Assembly (NCBI GenBank): GCA_000431235.1
Contig: HF988722.1
Span: 1 to 33,666 of the forward strand
DNA length: 33,666 nt
Source: Coprobacillus sp. CAG:698
GTDB lineage: Bacteria; Bacillota_I; Bacilli_A; ML615J-28; CAG-698
Direction of reading: 5' to 3'
Shown: piece by piece, positions 1 through 6,747 of the stretch
How positions within the stretch are numbered: position 1 is the stretch's first letter
Layout of the letters: every line of letters starts with the position of its first letter
Made by a program: the position numbers and the translations under genes
Notes under the pieces: generated by a model
The model's database searches: none
What the model was told of the DNA's origin: nothing
Seen by the model: the letters and a program-made list of their open reading frames with translations, nothing else

Positions 1-78
1 TGCTTCTTTAAGCATTCCACTAGCTATCAATCCATAAAATGTTTCTTTGGTAAACTTCTCATTAATCATTTTATTCAT
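1..78 (-). CDS. Unidentified protein, N-terminal 26 codons only
   Basis: An ATG at 78 opens a reading frame that runs off the left edge without a stop. The residues begin MNKMINEKFTKETFYGL. A Shine-Dalgarno sequence (AGAGGA) lies about 7 bases upstream, and an extended -10 element (TGTTATAAT) lies upstream of that. The protein family cannot be recognised from 26 residues. It lies downstream of rsmH but has its own promoter and is separated by a possible terminator hairpin, so it is probably not part of the mraZ-rsmH unit. I am fairly sure that this is a real gene start, and I have no functional call. Confidence 0.6.
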   Translation of the reverse strand, partial: MNKMINEKFTKETFYGLIASGMLKEA

Positions 79-99
79 AATAATCCTCTTTTCGCATTT

Positions 100-108
100 A
101 TTATAACA
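100..108 (-). promoter_or_regulatory. Extended -10 promoter element for the left-edge gene
   Basis: The minus strand reads TGT followed by a perfect TATAAT (100-105), about 20 bases before the start codon at 78. A perfect TTGACA occurs at 127-132 but is 21 bases from the -10, too far for a normal pair. The extended -10 is probably the main element. Confidence 0.5.
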
Positions 109-153
109 AATACAAAAAGAAAACTATGTCAATTAATAGCGAATTAAAACAAA

Positions 154-191
154 TTAAACCAAACAATAGATTACTCTAATGCTTGGTTTAA
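154..191 (-). terminator. Imperfect hairpin, possible terminator after rsmH
   Basis: Nine-base arms TTAAACCAA (154-162) and TTGGTTTAA (183-191) are perfectly complementary. The 20 bases between them pair further with a few mismatches around a TTAC loop. On the minus strand the hairpin is followed by AATTTGTTTT, a poor U-tract. It may end the mraZ-rsmH transcript. Confidence 0.4.
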
Positions 192-275
192 CTTGAAATA
201 ATGTATTTTTTCAAAGTACTAATCTTCTGTTATATTCAAATTTATAATTATTATTATCTTTAATTATTTTCTTAA

Positions 276-326
276 TTATTTTCTTACAGGTTTATTGTTA
301 GTTGGTTTTGGTAAAGGTCTAAACAT
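276..326 (-). CDS. Possible 16-residue small ORF downstream of rsmH
   Basis: A strong Shine-Dalgarno (GGAGG) sits 8 bases before an ATG at 326. The frame encodes MFRPLPKPTNNKPVRK and stops at 276. The peptide is basic and Pro-rich, with no signal peptide or membrane segment. It begins about 40 bases after the rsmH stop, where ftsL lies in most Bacilli, but it bears no resemblance to FtsL. An in-frame ATG at 350 would give 24 residues but has no ribosome binding site. A perfect 12-base tandem duplication (about 262-285) overlaps its stop codon. It could be a real small gene or a decayed remnant; only the ribosome binding site supports translation. Confidence 0.35.
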   Translation of the reverse strand: MFRPLPKPTNNKPVRK

Positions 327-364
327 TTGTAATTCCTCCATTTTATTCATAGTATATTATATTC

Positions 365-1300
365 TCAAAGTTTCTCAATTATTCTTAATTTTGCACTATG
401 AGAACGATGATTGTATTCTAATTCTTCATTTGTAGCCACAATTGGTTTTTTTGTTATTATTTTATATTCATGAATTATGTCACAATCCTTTACTGGTAAT
501 CCTCTAGGAATATCAGTTTCTGTTACATCTTTAAATATTTGCTTACATATTCTATCTTCTAAAGAATGAAATGTTATTACACAAATTCTTCCGCCCTTGT
601 TTAACATCATTAAACTGTCTCTTAACGACTTTTCAAAGACATCAAGTTCATTGTTCACAGCTATTCTTAAAGCTTGAAATACCTGTTTGGCAGGATGTCC
701 TTTTTGTCTAAGAACTTTTGCGGGAAGGGATTTTTTGATTATCTCAACAAGTTCAAAAGTTGTTTCAATGGGTTTAACTTTTCTTTCTTTTTCGATATTT
801 CTAGCAATTTGCGTACTGAATTTTTCTTCACCATACACAAAGAAAATTCTTCGTAATTCTTCAAATGAATAATCATTTACTATATCATAAGCAGATATTT
901 TTTGTGATGTATTCATCCTCATATCGAGTCTTGAGTCATAATTATAACTAAATCCTCTTTCTGGTGTATCTAATTGATATGAAGAAACTCCCAAATCATA
1001 TAAAACACCATCTACCTTATAAACGCCTTGTTCTTCCAAAGCCTTTTTGAAGTTAACAAAGTTTAATGGAAATATTGTAAAAGAGGAAGAAATGCTAGCA
1101 AGCTTAGCCTGCCCTTTTTCTTTTGTTTGCTCATCTTGCTCGAAGCAATAGAGCCATCCTTTTTCAATTTTTTCGAGTATTCTGCTTGCATGGCCACCAC
1201 CTCCTAATGTACAATCAACATAAATGCCATCTTTTTTTATATTTAATCCTTCTAATACTTCATTAAGTAAAACCGGTATATGTCCTTCTTTACAATTCAT
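365..1300 (-). CDS. rsmH: 16S rRNA (cytosine1402-N4)-methyltransferase RsmH
   Basis: RsmH (MraW) uses S-adenosylmethionine to methylate N4 of C1402 in the 16S rRNA P-site region. The 311-residue length is usual for the family. The N-terminus has the family signature HIPVLLNEV followed by the SAM-binding stretch VDCTLGGGGHA. Further family motifs are GVLYDLGVSSYQLD, ERGFSY, the KVLRQKGHPAKQVFQALRI region, and ITFHSLEDR near the C-terminus. AAAGGATGG precedes the ATG at a suitable distance. The gene follows mraZ by 23 bases, the standard dcw-cluster start, and is probably co-transcribed from the mraZ promoter. Unlike in most Bacilli, no ftsL or penicillin-binding protein gene follows; the cluster ends here, as in reduced Mollicutes-like dcw clusters. 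Confidence 0.97.
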   Translation of the reverse strand: MNCKEGHIPVLLNEVLEGLNIKKDGIYVDCTLGGGGHASRILEKIEKGWLYCFEQDEQTKEKGQAKLASISSSFTIFPLNFVNFKKALEEQGVYKVDGVLYDLGVSSYQLDTPERGFSYNYDSRLDMRMNTSQKISAYDIVNDYSFEELRRIFFVYGEEKFSTQIARNIEKERKVKPIETTFELVEIIKKSLPAKVLRQKGHPAKQVFQALRIAVNNELDVFEKSLRDSLMMLNKGGRICVITFHSLEDRICKQIFKDVTETDIPRGLPVKDCDIIHEYKIITKKPIVATNEELEYNHRSHSAKLRIIEKL

Positions 1301-1323
1301 ATTTTATACCATCCTTTAAAGTA

Positions 1324-1755
1324 TTAGAATATAATATTCTCACTTATATCGCTAAACTTTTCATCACGTTCAGCCTCAATCTTTTCCCAAGCATCCTGAG
1401 TCCAGATTTCAATGATTTTATTAGCTCCAGCTACTACACAACCTTTATTTTCTGATGTAATACCAGCATATTTACGTAACACTTCATCGATACTTATTCT
1501 TCCTTGAGAATCAAAGTCCTTATAAAATGCCGATGACATATAGTAACGAGCAAATGCACGATTGTCTTTTTGGTTGATTGCAAGTGATGACATTTTTTCC
1601 ACAAGTTCATTCCATACGTCTATTGGATATATCGTTATACATTTTTCAAAGCCTTTATTGATAACAACCTTGTTACCTAATTCTTTACGATACTCTAATG
1701 GTATAACTAATCTATTTTTTTCATCTAAATTATATTTATATTGTCCAATAAACAT
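1324..1755 (-). CDS. mraZ: Transcriptional regulator MraZ
   Basis: MraZ is a double AbrB-like (SpoVT-AbrB) DNA-binding protein that forms rings and controls the division and cell wall cluster from direct repeats upstream of its own gene. The protein starts MFIGQYKYNLDEKNRL, the typical first half-domain. A second half-domain follows, with DSQGRISIDEVLRKYAGI. I chose the ATG at 1755 (143 residues) because family members begin with MF[MI]G and a GGGGA Shine-Dalgarno lies just before it. A GTG at 1767 would add four residues but is itself part of the operator and ribosome binding site. The last operator box overlaps the ribosome binding site. Confidence 0.95.
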   Translation of the reverse strand: MFIGQYKYNLDEKNRLVIPLEYRKELGNKVVINKGFEKCITIYPIDVWNELVEKMSSLAINQKDNRAFARYYMSSAFYKDFDSQGRISIDEVLRKYAGITSENKGCVVAGANKIIEIWTQDAWEKIEAERDEKFSDISENIIF

Positions 1756-1760
1756 TGCAA

Positions 1761-1820
1761 TCCCCACTTTTCACCACTTTTTTACACAAAATGACACTTG
1801 GTAACACTATTTTACACTAT
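1761..1820 (-). promoter_or_regulatory. Six-unit MraZ operator array
   Basis: Read on the minus strand, six consecutive decamers each have GTG at positions 4-6. In 5' to 3' order they are ATAGTGTAAA, ATAGTGTTAC, CAAGTGTCAT, TTTGTGTAAA, AAAGTGGTGA and AAAGTGGGGA. The spacing is exactly 10 bases with no gaps. This matches the AAAGTG[T/G]NNN direct repeats described as MraZ sites in Mycoplasma. Bound MraZ would cover the likely -10, the transcription start and the Shine-Dalgarno of mraZ. Confidence 0.8.
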
Positions 1821-1837
1821 ATCTACAAAAAAAGCAA
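1809..1837 (-). promoter_or_regulatory. Candidate mraZ promoter
   Basis: The minus strand has TTGCTT (1832-1837), a 17-base spacer and TAAAAT (1809-1814). The -10 lies inside the second MraZ box, so MraZ should directly affect this promoter. The -35 matches poorly, and part of it lies in the inverted repeat at 1834-1868. Confidence 0.45.
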
Positions 1838-1868
1838 GTATTTTTTAAAAAAAAATTAAAATACTTGC
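1834..1868. repeat. 11-bp perfect inverted repeat upstream of mraZ
   Basis: GCAAGTATTTT (1834-1844) and AAAATACTTGC (1858-1868) are perfect reverse complements around a 13-base AT-only loop. The repeat lies between the rpmF terminator and the mraZ operator, and it overlaps the candidate mraZ -35. It could be a second terminator for the yceD-rpmF transcript or a binding site. Confidence 0.5.
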
Positions 1869-1912
1869 ATTTATATAACGATAATAAAAATTAACAATTT
1901 TTAAAAAGCATA

Positions 1913-1942
1913 AAAAAAGTACTCATTCACGAGTACTTTTTT
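1913..1942 (-). terminator. Terminator of yceD-rpmF
   Basis: Twelve-base arms AAAAAAGTACTC and GAGTACTTTTTT flank a 6-base loop, giving a hairpin with a U-tract in the minus transcript, 22 bases after the rpmF stop. It is symmetrical and could work in both directions. Confidence 0.85.
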
Positions 1943-1964
1943 ATTAGAAAATTAAAACAAATTG

Positions 1965-2285
1965 TTATTTGTCTTCAGCTTTTTTTGCTCTTTTAACCTT
2001 AACTTCTTTGTTTTCTTTAACTTCTTCAGTCTCTACTTTTTTTGTAGCTTTCTTTGATTTCTTAGTTTCTTTAGCTTCAACTTCAGCTTTTTCTTCTTCT
2101 TTAGTCTTAATAGCTTTAACTAATTTACCATCATAATAACCACAAGAATCGCAAACGACATGAGCAAGTTTAATGTTGCCACAATTAGGGCATACCATCA
2201 TACCAGGATTTTCTAGTTTGAAATGGCTACGACGTTGACGTTTTCTAGTTTTAGAGATACGTCTTTGTGGAGCAATTGCACCCAT
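1965..2285 (-). CDS. rpmF: 50S ribosomal protein bL32 with charged C-terminal extension
   Basis: bL32 is a zinc-ribbon protein of the large ribosomal subunit. Residues 1-55 contain the family core: RRISKTRKRQRRSHF, then a CxxC pair at C32/C35 and a second at C45/C48. The usual bL32 has about 57-60 residues, but this one has 106. Residues from about 58 to the end are almost entirely Lys, Glu, Ala, Val and Thr, a low-complexity and probably disordered tail. The ATG is preceded by GAGGTG. The gene follows yceD closely, the usual pairing in Bacilli, and a strong terminator follows. The core is certain; the role of the tail is unknown. Confidence 0.95.
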   Translation of the reverse strand: MGAIAPQRRISKTRKRQRRSHFKLENPGMMVCPNCGNIKLAHVVCDSCGYYDGKLVKAIKTKEEEKAEVEAKETKKSKKATKKVETEEVKENKEVKVKRAKKAEDK

Positions 2286-2299
2286 TTAAATTCACCTCT

Positions 2300-2692
2300 T
2301 TACTCTTTAGTAGTTTTACTTTTAGTAATGCATATGGGTTTTTCTAATAAAACATTTTCCCAAATGATGTCATACAAATCAACTGTATTCTTCTCTATAA
2401 AACGACTATCTTCATCATCACTATCTTTCGAAAAGACTTCTTTAACATCTAAATCAATTGGAAATTCAACTTCTTCTAATGTCCAAGCATCTTCAAGATA
2501 CATAGTTGTTTTAATCTTTAAATTGAAGACAAAACAATCATTGCCCGTGAATTTACAAGTACCTTCCACCAATACATCATCCATACGAATAATGTCCGAA
2601 ACGTTTTTAACGTACTCATCATAATTCACTTTTTCATTAATGATTAAAGGTTCGTTTATATAACGATATAGTTGTTGTAAAGACCATTTCAT
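2300..2692 (-). CDS. YceD/DUF177 family protein (YlbN-like)
   Basis: DUF177 proteins are encoded next to rpmF in many bacteria and have been linked to 23S rRNA accumulation. The protein has about 130 residues and fits the family, with the core DVLVEGTCKFTGNDCFVFNLKI (hyphen-free region split here: GTCKFTGNDC) and an acidic middle segment. The longest ORF starts at 2722, but that ATG lies inside the promoter: the perfect TATAAT is at 2714-2719. Transcription should begin near 2707, so the ATG at 2692 (MKWSLQQLY), with GGTGA just before it, is the likely start. It is 14 bases upstream of rpmF and is co-transcribed with it. Confidence 0.85.
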   Translation of the reverse strand: MKWSLQQLYRYINEPLIINEKVNYDEYVKNVSDIIRMDDVLVEGTCKFTGNDCFVFNLKIKTTMYLEDAWTLEEVEFPIDLDVKEVFSKDSDDEDSRFIEKNTVDLYDIIWENVLLEKPICITKSKTTKE

Positions 2693-2713
2693 AGGAATCA
2701 CCATAACGTATAT

Positions 2714-2742
2714 ATTATACAACTTTTTAATTAATTTGTAAA
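2714..2742 (-). promoter_or_regulatory. Promoter of yceD-rpmF
   Basis: The minus strand has TTTACA (2737-2742), a 17-base spacer and a perfect TATAAT (2714-2719). The 5' leader before the ATG at 2692 would be only about 15 bases. This rules out the upstream ATG at 2722. Confidence 0.8.
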
Positions 2743-3034
2743 GTTTTTTTTATAGTTTTTGCATTTTATTTATTTAAGTATTTTTTCGATAGTTATAAAG
2801 TAATCATAAGCTTTTATAATTATTTTTTTCTAACTAAACATATTATAAACATTTCTTTTTTCATAAATTGCTTTAATTTCACTCTTTTCAAAGACTAATA
2901 ATACAAAGTTAAACTTTATAATATCATCTTCTATTTTTAAATAATTTCGATAGTTTTATTATTTTTGCATTTACAATATAAATATATCGAAATAACTTTA
3001 TTTTAATGAATAATTTAAAATAAATAAACATTTG
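2743..3034. other. AT-rich intergenic stretch with short repeated words
   Basis: No ORF with a ribosome binding site and no RNA gene was recognised in this stretch. The word TTTCGATAG occurs twice on the plus strand (near 2785 and 2946), and its inverse TATCGAAAT occurs near 2986. TTTTTGCATTT occurs twice (near 2757 and 2963). An AT-only 10-bp inverted repeat at 2997-3024 lies just after the aminotransferase stop and might be a weak terminator. Confidence 0.4.
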
Positions 3035-4273
3035 CTATTTATATAAATCTATTACTTCTTTTATTTTCTTTGCTAATCCTTTAATATCTTTTAATGGCAT
3101 AGAACAAATAGCAACGCGCACACTGTTTGCTGTAGGTAGTAAATAAATTTTACGTTTCTTTAATTCGAGAATAACTTCGTTTTCTTTATGGCATGGAATA
3201 GTAATAAAGAAACCACTTTGATAAGGATAAGTTTTTAGCCCAATTTCTTTAGCTTCTTTCAAGAATAAAGAACTACGATTATTTAAATCATCAACAACAA
3301 GTTGTAATTCTTTATTCAATTTTTCAATTAATTGTTGATCTTTATCGACTTTACAAACTAAACTAACCATTCCTTTGTTACAATTACTCCAAGTATTACG
3401 AGCTGTATAGTTTGCCGCATTAAATAATTCCGTTACATTTCTTTCATCTTTACCAATAATTATTTGGGCACCTAATCTTTGTCCATAAATAAAATATGTT
3501 TTCGAGAAACTTAAGGCAACAGATATTAAAACATTTTCAGCACATTTTGTAAATAATTTGAGCTTATCACGAGTTTTTTTCATTCCTTCTACAGCCATAT
3601 CCATATAAGCGCAATCATAAACCATTACGCAAGGAACTTTTGTAGAATTCAAATAGTCAATTAAACTTAAAAACTCTTCTTCGGTCATAGTATATCCTGT
3701 TGGGTTATTACAAGGATCATTTAAGAAAAAGACAAGCTTTCCTTGTTTAGCAATTATTTCATTAGCTTTTTCAATAAATCCTTTTAAATTAAATCCTTCA
3801 CCATCAAATAAAAAATAACTATCAACATTTATTCCTCTATGGGTTGCTATTCCAATATAAGGTCCCCAACATGGTGATGGAACTAATAATGTTTGTCCAG
3901 GATCTAGACAATTGTAACAACCACTAACAAGTGCTCCAGTTCCCCCAGGAGTTGGAATTGATTTAATAAACATTTCTTTTTCAACGTCTTTACGTACATG
4001 TTTCAAGAGATGATTTACAGCTGCCTCATGAAAATCTTTTCCTCCATCACTTGTAGAATAGAGATACACTTCATCATCTTTTAATGTATTAAATACTTCT
4101 TTCACAACATCATGTGTTTTAAAAGAACCATCTTCATAATAAAAAGTTCCTAATGTTCCATCTATAATTGATGGATCAAGTTTCTTGGCTGCTTTTGCTT
4201 CTGAAGATATTTGAAATCCGTCACTTTTTAATATTTTACCATCTGAATGTTTTGATATTGTTTTATATTGCAT
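3035..4273 (-). CDS. Class I/II pyridoxal-phosphate aminotransferase (aspartate/aromatic type)
   Basis: This is a fold-type I PLP aminotransferase. Counting from the ATG at 4273 (412 residues), it has NPTG at 190-193, the PLP-contacting D220 and Y223 in VYDCAY, and the Schiff-base lysine K258 in SFSKT, followed by YGQRLGA. A Gly-rich cofactor loop (TPGGTGAL) lies near residue 108. The pattern fits the aspartate/aromatic aminotransferases, so it could make phenylalanine or tyrosine from the chorismate products of the cluster at 19.8-25.8 kb, but substrate cannot be read from sequence. The longest ORF begins at 4336 inside the NUDIX gene. The ATG at 4273 has GGAGAA upstream and lies 4 bases after the NUDIX stop, so the two are co-transcribed. 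Confidence 0.88.
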   Translation of the reverse strand: MQYKTISKHSDGKILKSDGFQISSEAKAAKKLDPSIIDGTLGTFYYEDGSFKTHDVVKEVFNTLKDDEVYLYSTSDGGKDFHEAAVNHLLKHVRKDVEKEMFIKSIPTPGGTGALVSGCYNCLDPGQTLLVPSPCWGPYIGIATHRGINVDSYFLFDGEGFNLKGFIEKANEIIAKQGKLVFFLNDPCNNPTGYTMTEEEFLSLIDYLNSTKVPCVMVYDCAYMDMAVEGMKKTRDKLKLFTKCAENVLISVALSFSKTYFIYGQRLGAQIIIGKDERNVTELFNAANYTARNTWSNCNKGMVSLVCKVDKDQQLIEKLNKELQLVVDDLNNRSSLFLKEAKEIGLKTYPYQSGFFITIPCHKENEVILELKKRKIYLLPTANSVRVAICSMPLKDIKGLAKKIKEVIDLYK

Positions 4274-4277
4274 ATTA

Positions 4278-4829
4278 CTAATTCTCCATTTTAAAATATT
4301 TTTCACATTTGTATAACAAGGATACTGTCTTTGCATCTAATATTTTCCCTGTTTCAACCATATTTATAGCCTCATCATAACTTAATTCAATAACATCTAA
4401 AAATTCATCAGAATCAAGATGTTGTTTGCTTTCTTGATAATCATCTATAAAATATAAATATATTACTTCTGTAGAAAATCCAGGACTAACAAATAGTTTT
4501 CCTAAATAAGTAACTTTTAGAGGATAAAGGCCAACTTCTTCTTCAACTTCACGAATTATTGCCTCATCAATTTTTTCATTCTTATTAAGTTTACCAGCTG
4601 GTAGTTCTATCAATTCACTATTTATTGCATAACGAAATTGTTTTACAAAAGGAATCATTCCGTTTTTCTTTTTTATAAGTGCACATACTCCACCACGATG
4701 ATGGACAACTTCACGTTCAGAAATAATTTCACTATCTCCATTTTCAATAGAGACAGTGTCCAAGGTGACATCAATTACTTTGCCTTTAAAAATATTAATT
4801 TGTTTTATTTTGTTTTCTTTTGCACTCAT
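4278..4829 (-). CDS. NUDIX hydrolase, probable ADP-ribose pyrophosphatase
   Basis: A complete NUDIX box spans residues 79-101: G79, E85, then REVEEEVGL at 93-101, matching Gx5Ex7REUxEExGU. The preceding segment HHRGGVCALI and the phrase FVKQFRYA...ELPAGKL are typical of the ADP-ribose pyrophosphatase (NudF) group, which cleaves ADP-ribose to AMP and ribose 5-phosphate. The length (183) is usual. It is the first gene of a two-gene unit with the aminotransferase; no functional link between the two is obvious. Confidence 0.9.
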   Translation of the reverse strand: MSAKENKIKQINIFKGKVIDVTLDTVSIENGDSEIISEREVVHHRGGVCALIKKKNGMIPFVKQFRYAINSELIELPAGKLNKNEKIDEAIIREVEEEVGLYPLKVTYLGKLFVSPGFSTEVIYLYFIDDYQESKQHLDSDEFLDVIELSYDEAINMVETGKILDAKTVSLLYKCEKYFKMEN

Positions 4830-4858
4830 AAATTCACACTTTACTTTTTCTTCTCTTA

Positions 4859-4887
4859 ATTATATCACTACATATAATAAAAATAAA
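4859..4887 (-). promoter_or_regulatory. Promoter of NUDIX-aminotransferase unit
   Basis: A perfect TATAAT lies at 4859-4864 on the minus strand, with TTTATT (4882-4887) 17 bases upstream. The -10 is convincing and the -35 is weak. Confidence 0.55.
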
Positions 4888-4961
4888 GAAAAAAGTTAAT
4901 TGTAAACGTTTTAATAATTAAATTTGTATAATTAAAGCAAACAGAAAACATTTTCAAATAT

Positions 4962-4980
4962 AAAAAGCCACCTTGTGGCT
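4962..4980 (-). terminator. Terminator of the YsxE-like gene
   Basis: AGCCAC and GTGGCT form a 6-bp stem with a 3-base loop, followed by TTTT in the minus transcript. The last base of the TGA stop codon is the first base of the stem. Confidence 0.8.
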
Positions 4981-5897
4981 CATTTCAAATTAAAATCAAT
5001 AATAAAAGTCTTTATAGCCTCACCAGCATATACGAAACTTTGACTACTAACATAATCTTTATCATATATTATTATACTTTTTATATAATAAAGTAAAACA
5101 AAGAAACAAAAATAATCAAAGTAAAAATCATCTTGAAATCTTTGAAGATAATTCATAACCATTTCCTTGCGATCCACATTAACATCTTCAGTTTCAATAT
5201 AAAACTTTACCAAATCAAGTGATGGCACACCTATTTTACCTCTTCCTATGCTTATTAGATAATCAGCTTCACTAGTATTTAATAAATGATCAAGTTTAGG
5301 GTTGTTATGTACAAATGTATAATCAACAGTTTTTCTGACTTTTACATGCTCAACAATTTTTTTGTTTAAGTTTCCCATAACCATTTTAGCATCTAAAATG
5401 TTATGGTATTCTTTTAAAATTAAAATACTATATTCATCATAATTTCGTGCCTCAATGGTTCTCACAAAAGCTTCTAATACATCAAATTTATATTGTAAAT
5501 AATTATATATTTCTTCTAATTTTTTTCTTGATGTTAAAGGAGACAATTCACGCCTAAAAGATGTGTTAACATGTAGTTTGTTTAATTCATTCTCTAGTTT
5601 ATAAGCCTTTACTTCATCTCGTGTATAATTATTTTCTACATAAGGCATAACAATAAATAAATAATCTCCATCTTTAGTAACATATTTATTATTATCATTT
5701 TTTAATGGATAAAGAATATTATCTACACTTTGGCCTCTTAAATATTTATATTTTTCTTCAGTATATAAATTACACTCTTTAAGTAGAAAACAATTTCCAG
5801 CACTACATGTTACTTTTGCACACTTTTTGGTTACATTTCGATAACTTACTCCAGGTATATGATATTCTCTTAATACATTTAAGATTATATCTTTCAT
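4980..5897 (-). CDS. CotS/YsxE-like degenerate kinase-fold protein
   Basis: The 305-residue protein resembles the spore coat CotS/YsxE group of the aminoglycoside-phosphotransferase fold. The N-lobe is followed by GDYLFIVMPYVEN (hinge-like) and by YTFVHNNPKLDHLL, which sits where active kinases have HGDxxxxN. The next motif reads YLISIGRGKIGVPSLDL where IDFD...DLA is expected. The catalytic Asp and the metal-binding Asp therefore appear to be replaced, so a pseudokinase is likely. It overlaps the preceding SpoVID-like gene by 4 bases (ATGA). In Bacillus subtilis spoVID and ysxE are adjacent and lie near engB (ysxC), which supports the call. Without that context the fold assignment alone would be uncertain. 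Confidence 0.55.
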   Translation of the reverse strand: MKDIILNVLREYHIPGVSYRNVTKKCAKVTCSAGNCFLLKECNLYTEEKYKYLRGQSVDNILYPLKNDNNKYVTKDGDYLFIVMPYVENNYTRDEVKAYKLENELNKLHVNTSFRRELSPLTSRKKLEEIYNYLQYKFDVLEAFVRTIEARNYDEYSILILKEYHNILDAKMVMGNLNKKIVEHVKVRKTVDYTFVHNNPKLDHLLNTSEADYLISIGRGKIGVPSLDLVKFYIETEDVNVDRKEMVMNYLQRFQDDFYFDYFCFFVLLYYIKSIIIYDKDYVSSQSFVYAGEAIKTFIIDFNLK

Positions 5898-6676
5898 TTT
5901 TTAATAATGATTCTTTTCTTATTTTGAAAATCTTTATTTAAATCATTATCATATACACTATTGATAGTTACTTTTTCATCTTTACAAATTTTTTCAATTT
6001 CATTTTCAGCTTTTGGAAAATAAACTCTTATTGTTTCAATTTTATCATTAAACTTTAGTTTCAATTTTCCATTGTCTTTTTTATCTAAAATATTAACATT
6101 ATTTTCTTCTCTATTTAAGAAGATATTGTTTAAAAGTTCATCATATTTATCTTTTATATCAGTACATACATCACTACTATTTTCATCAATTGTTTCTATT
6201 ATATCAAGATTATTAACATCACTATTAATTTCTTTAACGGTTTCTAAAACTTCTTCTTTGATTTCCTCTTTTTCAGTTTTTTCTTCTTTGATTTCTTCTT
6301 TTTCAATTTTTTCTTCTTTGACTTCATCTTTAGACATAATATTAGGAATAGATCCTTCACTTATTTTCAATTCATATAATACAAAAATATCAAAGGAACA
6401 TTCTATACCATTATTTACGACATCATAATGTTTAAAATTATCTATTTTAAGTTCTTTTATTTCGTAGCCACTACTCTTAAACATTAAGGTAAAAGGAACT
6501 GACTTTATATATTCATTTTCTAAAGATTCATTATTCTCATATATTCCTTTCACAACAACATTTCCATTTAATTCACCATTATCAAAAGTATATCTATCAA
6601 TTTCATAATTTATTGATTTTAAGTTTTTATACTTTTCTAATTCAATTTTTTGCTCACAACATATTCTAAGTTCCAT
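5894..6676 (-). CDS. SpoVID-like spore morphogenetic protein
   Basis: Three parts are visible in 260 residues. Residues 1-110 form a beta-rich domain with the pattern NGNVVVKGIY...SVPFTLMF, resembling the N-terminal domain of SpoVID. Residues about 115-150 are a Lys/Glu repeat linker encoded by a 30-bp DNA repeat. The last 50 residues (IETIRVYFPKAENEIEKIC through FQNKKRIIIKK) look like a LysM domain, as at the SpoVID C-terminus. SpoVID anchors the spore coat in Bacillus. The next gene is YsxE-like and the upstream gene is engB, an order like that in B. subtilis but without the hem genes. GGTGG precedes the ATG. No other sporulation gene is in the window, so spore formation is not shown. Confidence 0.55.
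   Translation of the reverse strand: MELRICCEQKIELEKYKNLKSINYEIDRYTFDNGELNGNVVVKGIYENNESLENEYIKSVPFTLMFKSSGYEIKELKIDNFKHYDVVNNGIECSFDIFVLYELKISEGSIPNIMSKDEVKEEKIEKEEIKEEKTEKEEIKEEVLETVKEINSDVNNLDIIETIDENSSDVCTDIKDKYDELLNNIFLNREENNVNILDKKDNGKLKLKFNDKIETIRVYFPKAENEIEKICKDEKVTINSVYDNDLNKDFQNKKRIIIKK
6251..6330. repeat. 30-bp tandem repeat in the SpoVID-like linker
   Basis: Units at 6251-6280 and 6281-6310 differ at only a few positions and a partial third unit follows. They encode a 10-residue Lys/Glu/Ile repeat. The unit is a multiple of three, so a change in copy number would change linker length without a frameshift. Confidence 0.75.
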
Positions 6677-6696
6677 AGTTATTCACCACCTACATA

Positions 6697-6702
6697 ATTA
6701 TA
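6697..6702 (-). promoter_or_regulatory. Possible -10 for the SpoVID-like gene
   Basis: TATAAT on the minus strand lies about 20 bases before the start codon at 6676 and after the engB terminator. No good -35 is present. Confidence 0.35.
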
Positions 6703-6724
6703 TTATTAAATAAAACTTTTTATG

Positions 6725-6747
6725 AAAAAAAGTTGGATAAACCAACT
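6725..6747 (-). terminator. Terminator of engB
   Basis: AGTTGG and CCAACT form a stem with a 5-base loop, followed by six or more U in the minus transcript. The stem begins with the last two bases of the engB TAG stop. Confidence 0.85.

Noticed and set aside
127..132. TTGACA as the -35 of the left-edge gene
   Set aside because: It is 21 bases from the TATAAT, beyond the usual 16-18; the extended -10 explains the promoter better.
262..285. 12-bp direct duplication as part of a CRISPR or other array
   Set aside because: There are only two adjacent copies with no spacer; it is a simple tandem duplication in AT-rich DNA.
2997..3024. AT-only 10-bp inverted repeat as terminator of the aminotransferase gene
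   Set aside because: The stem has no G-C pair and no U-tract; mentioned only with the intergenic stretch.
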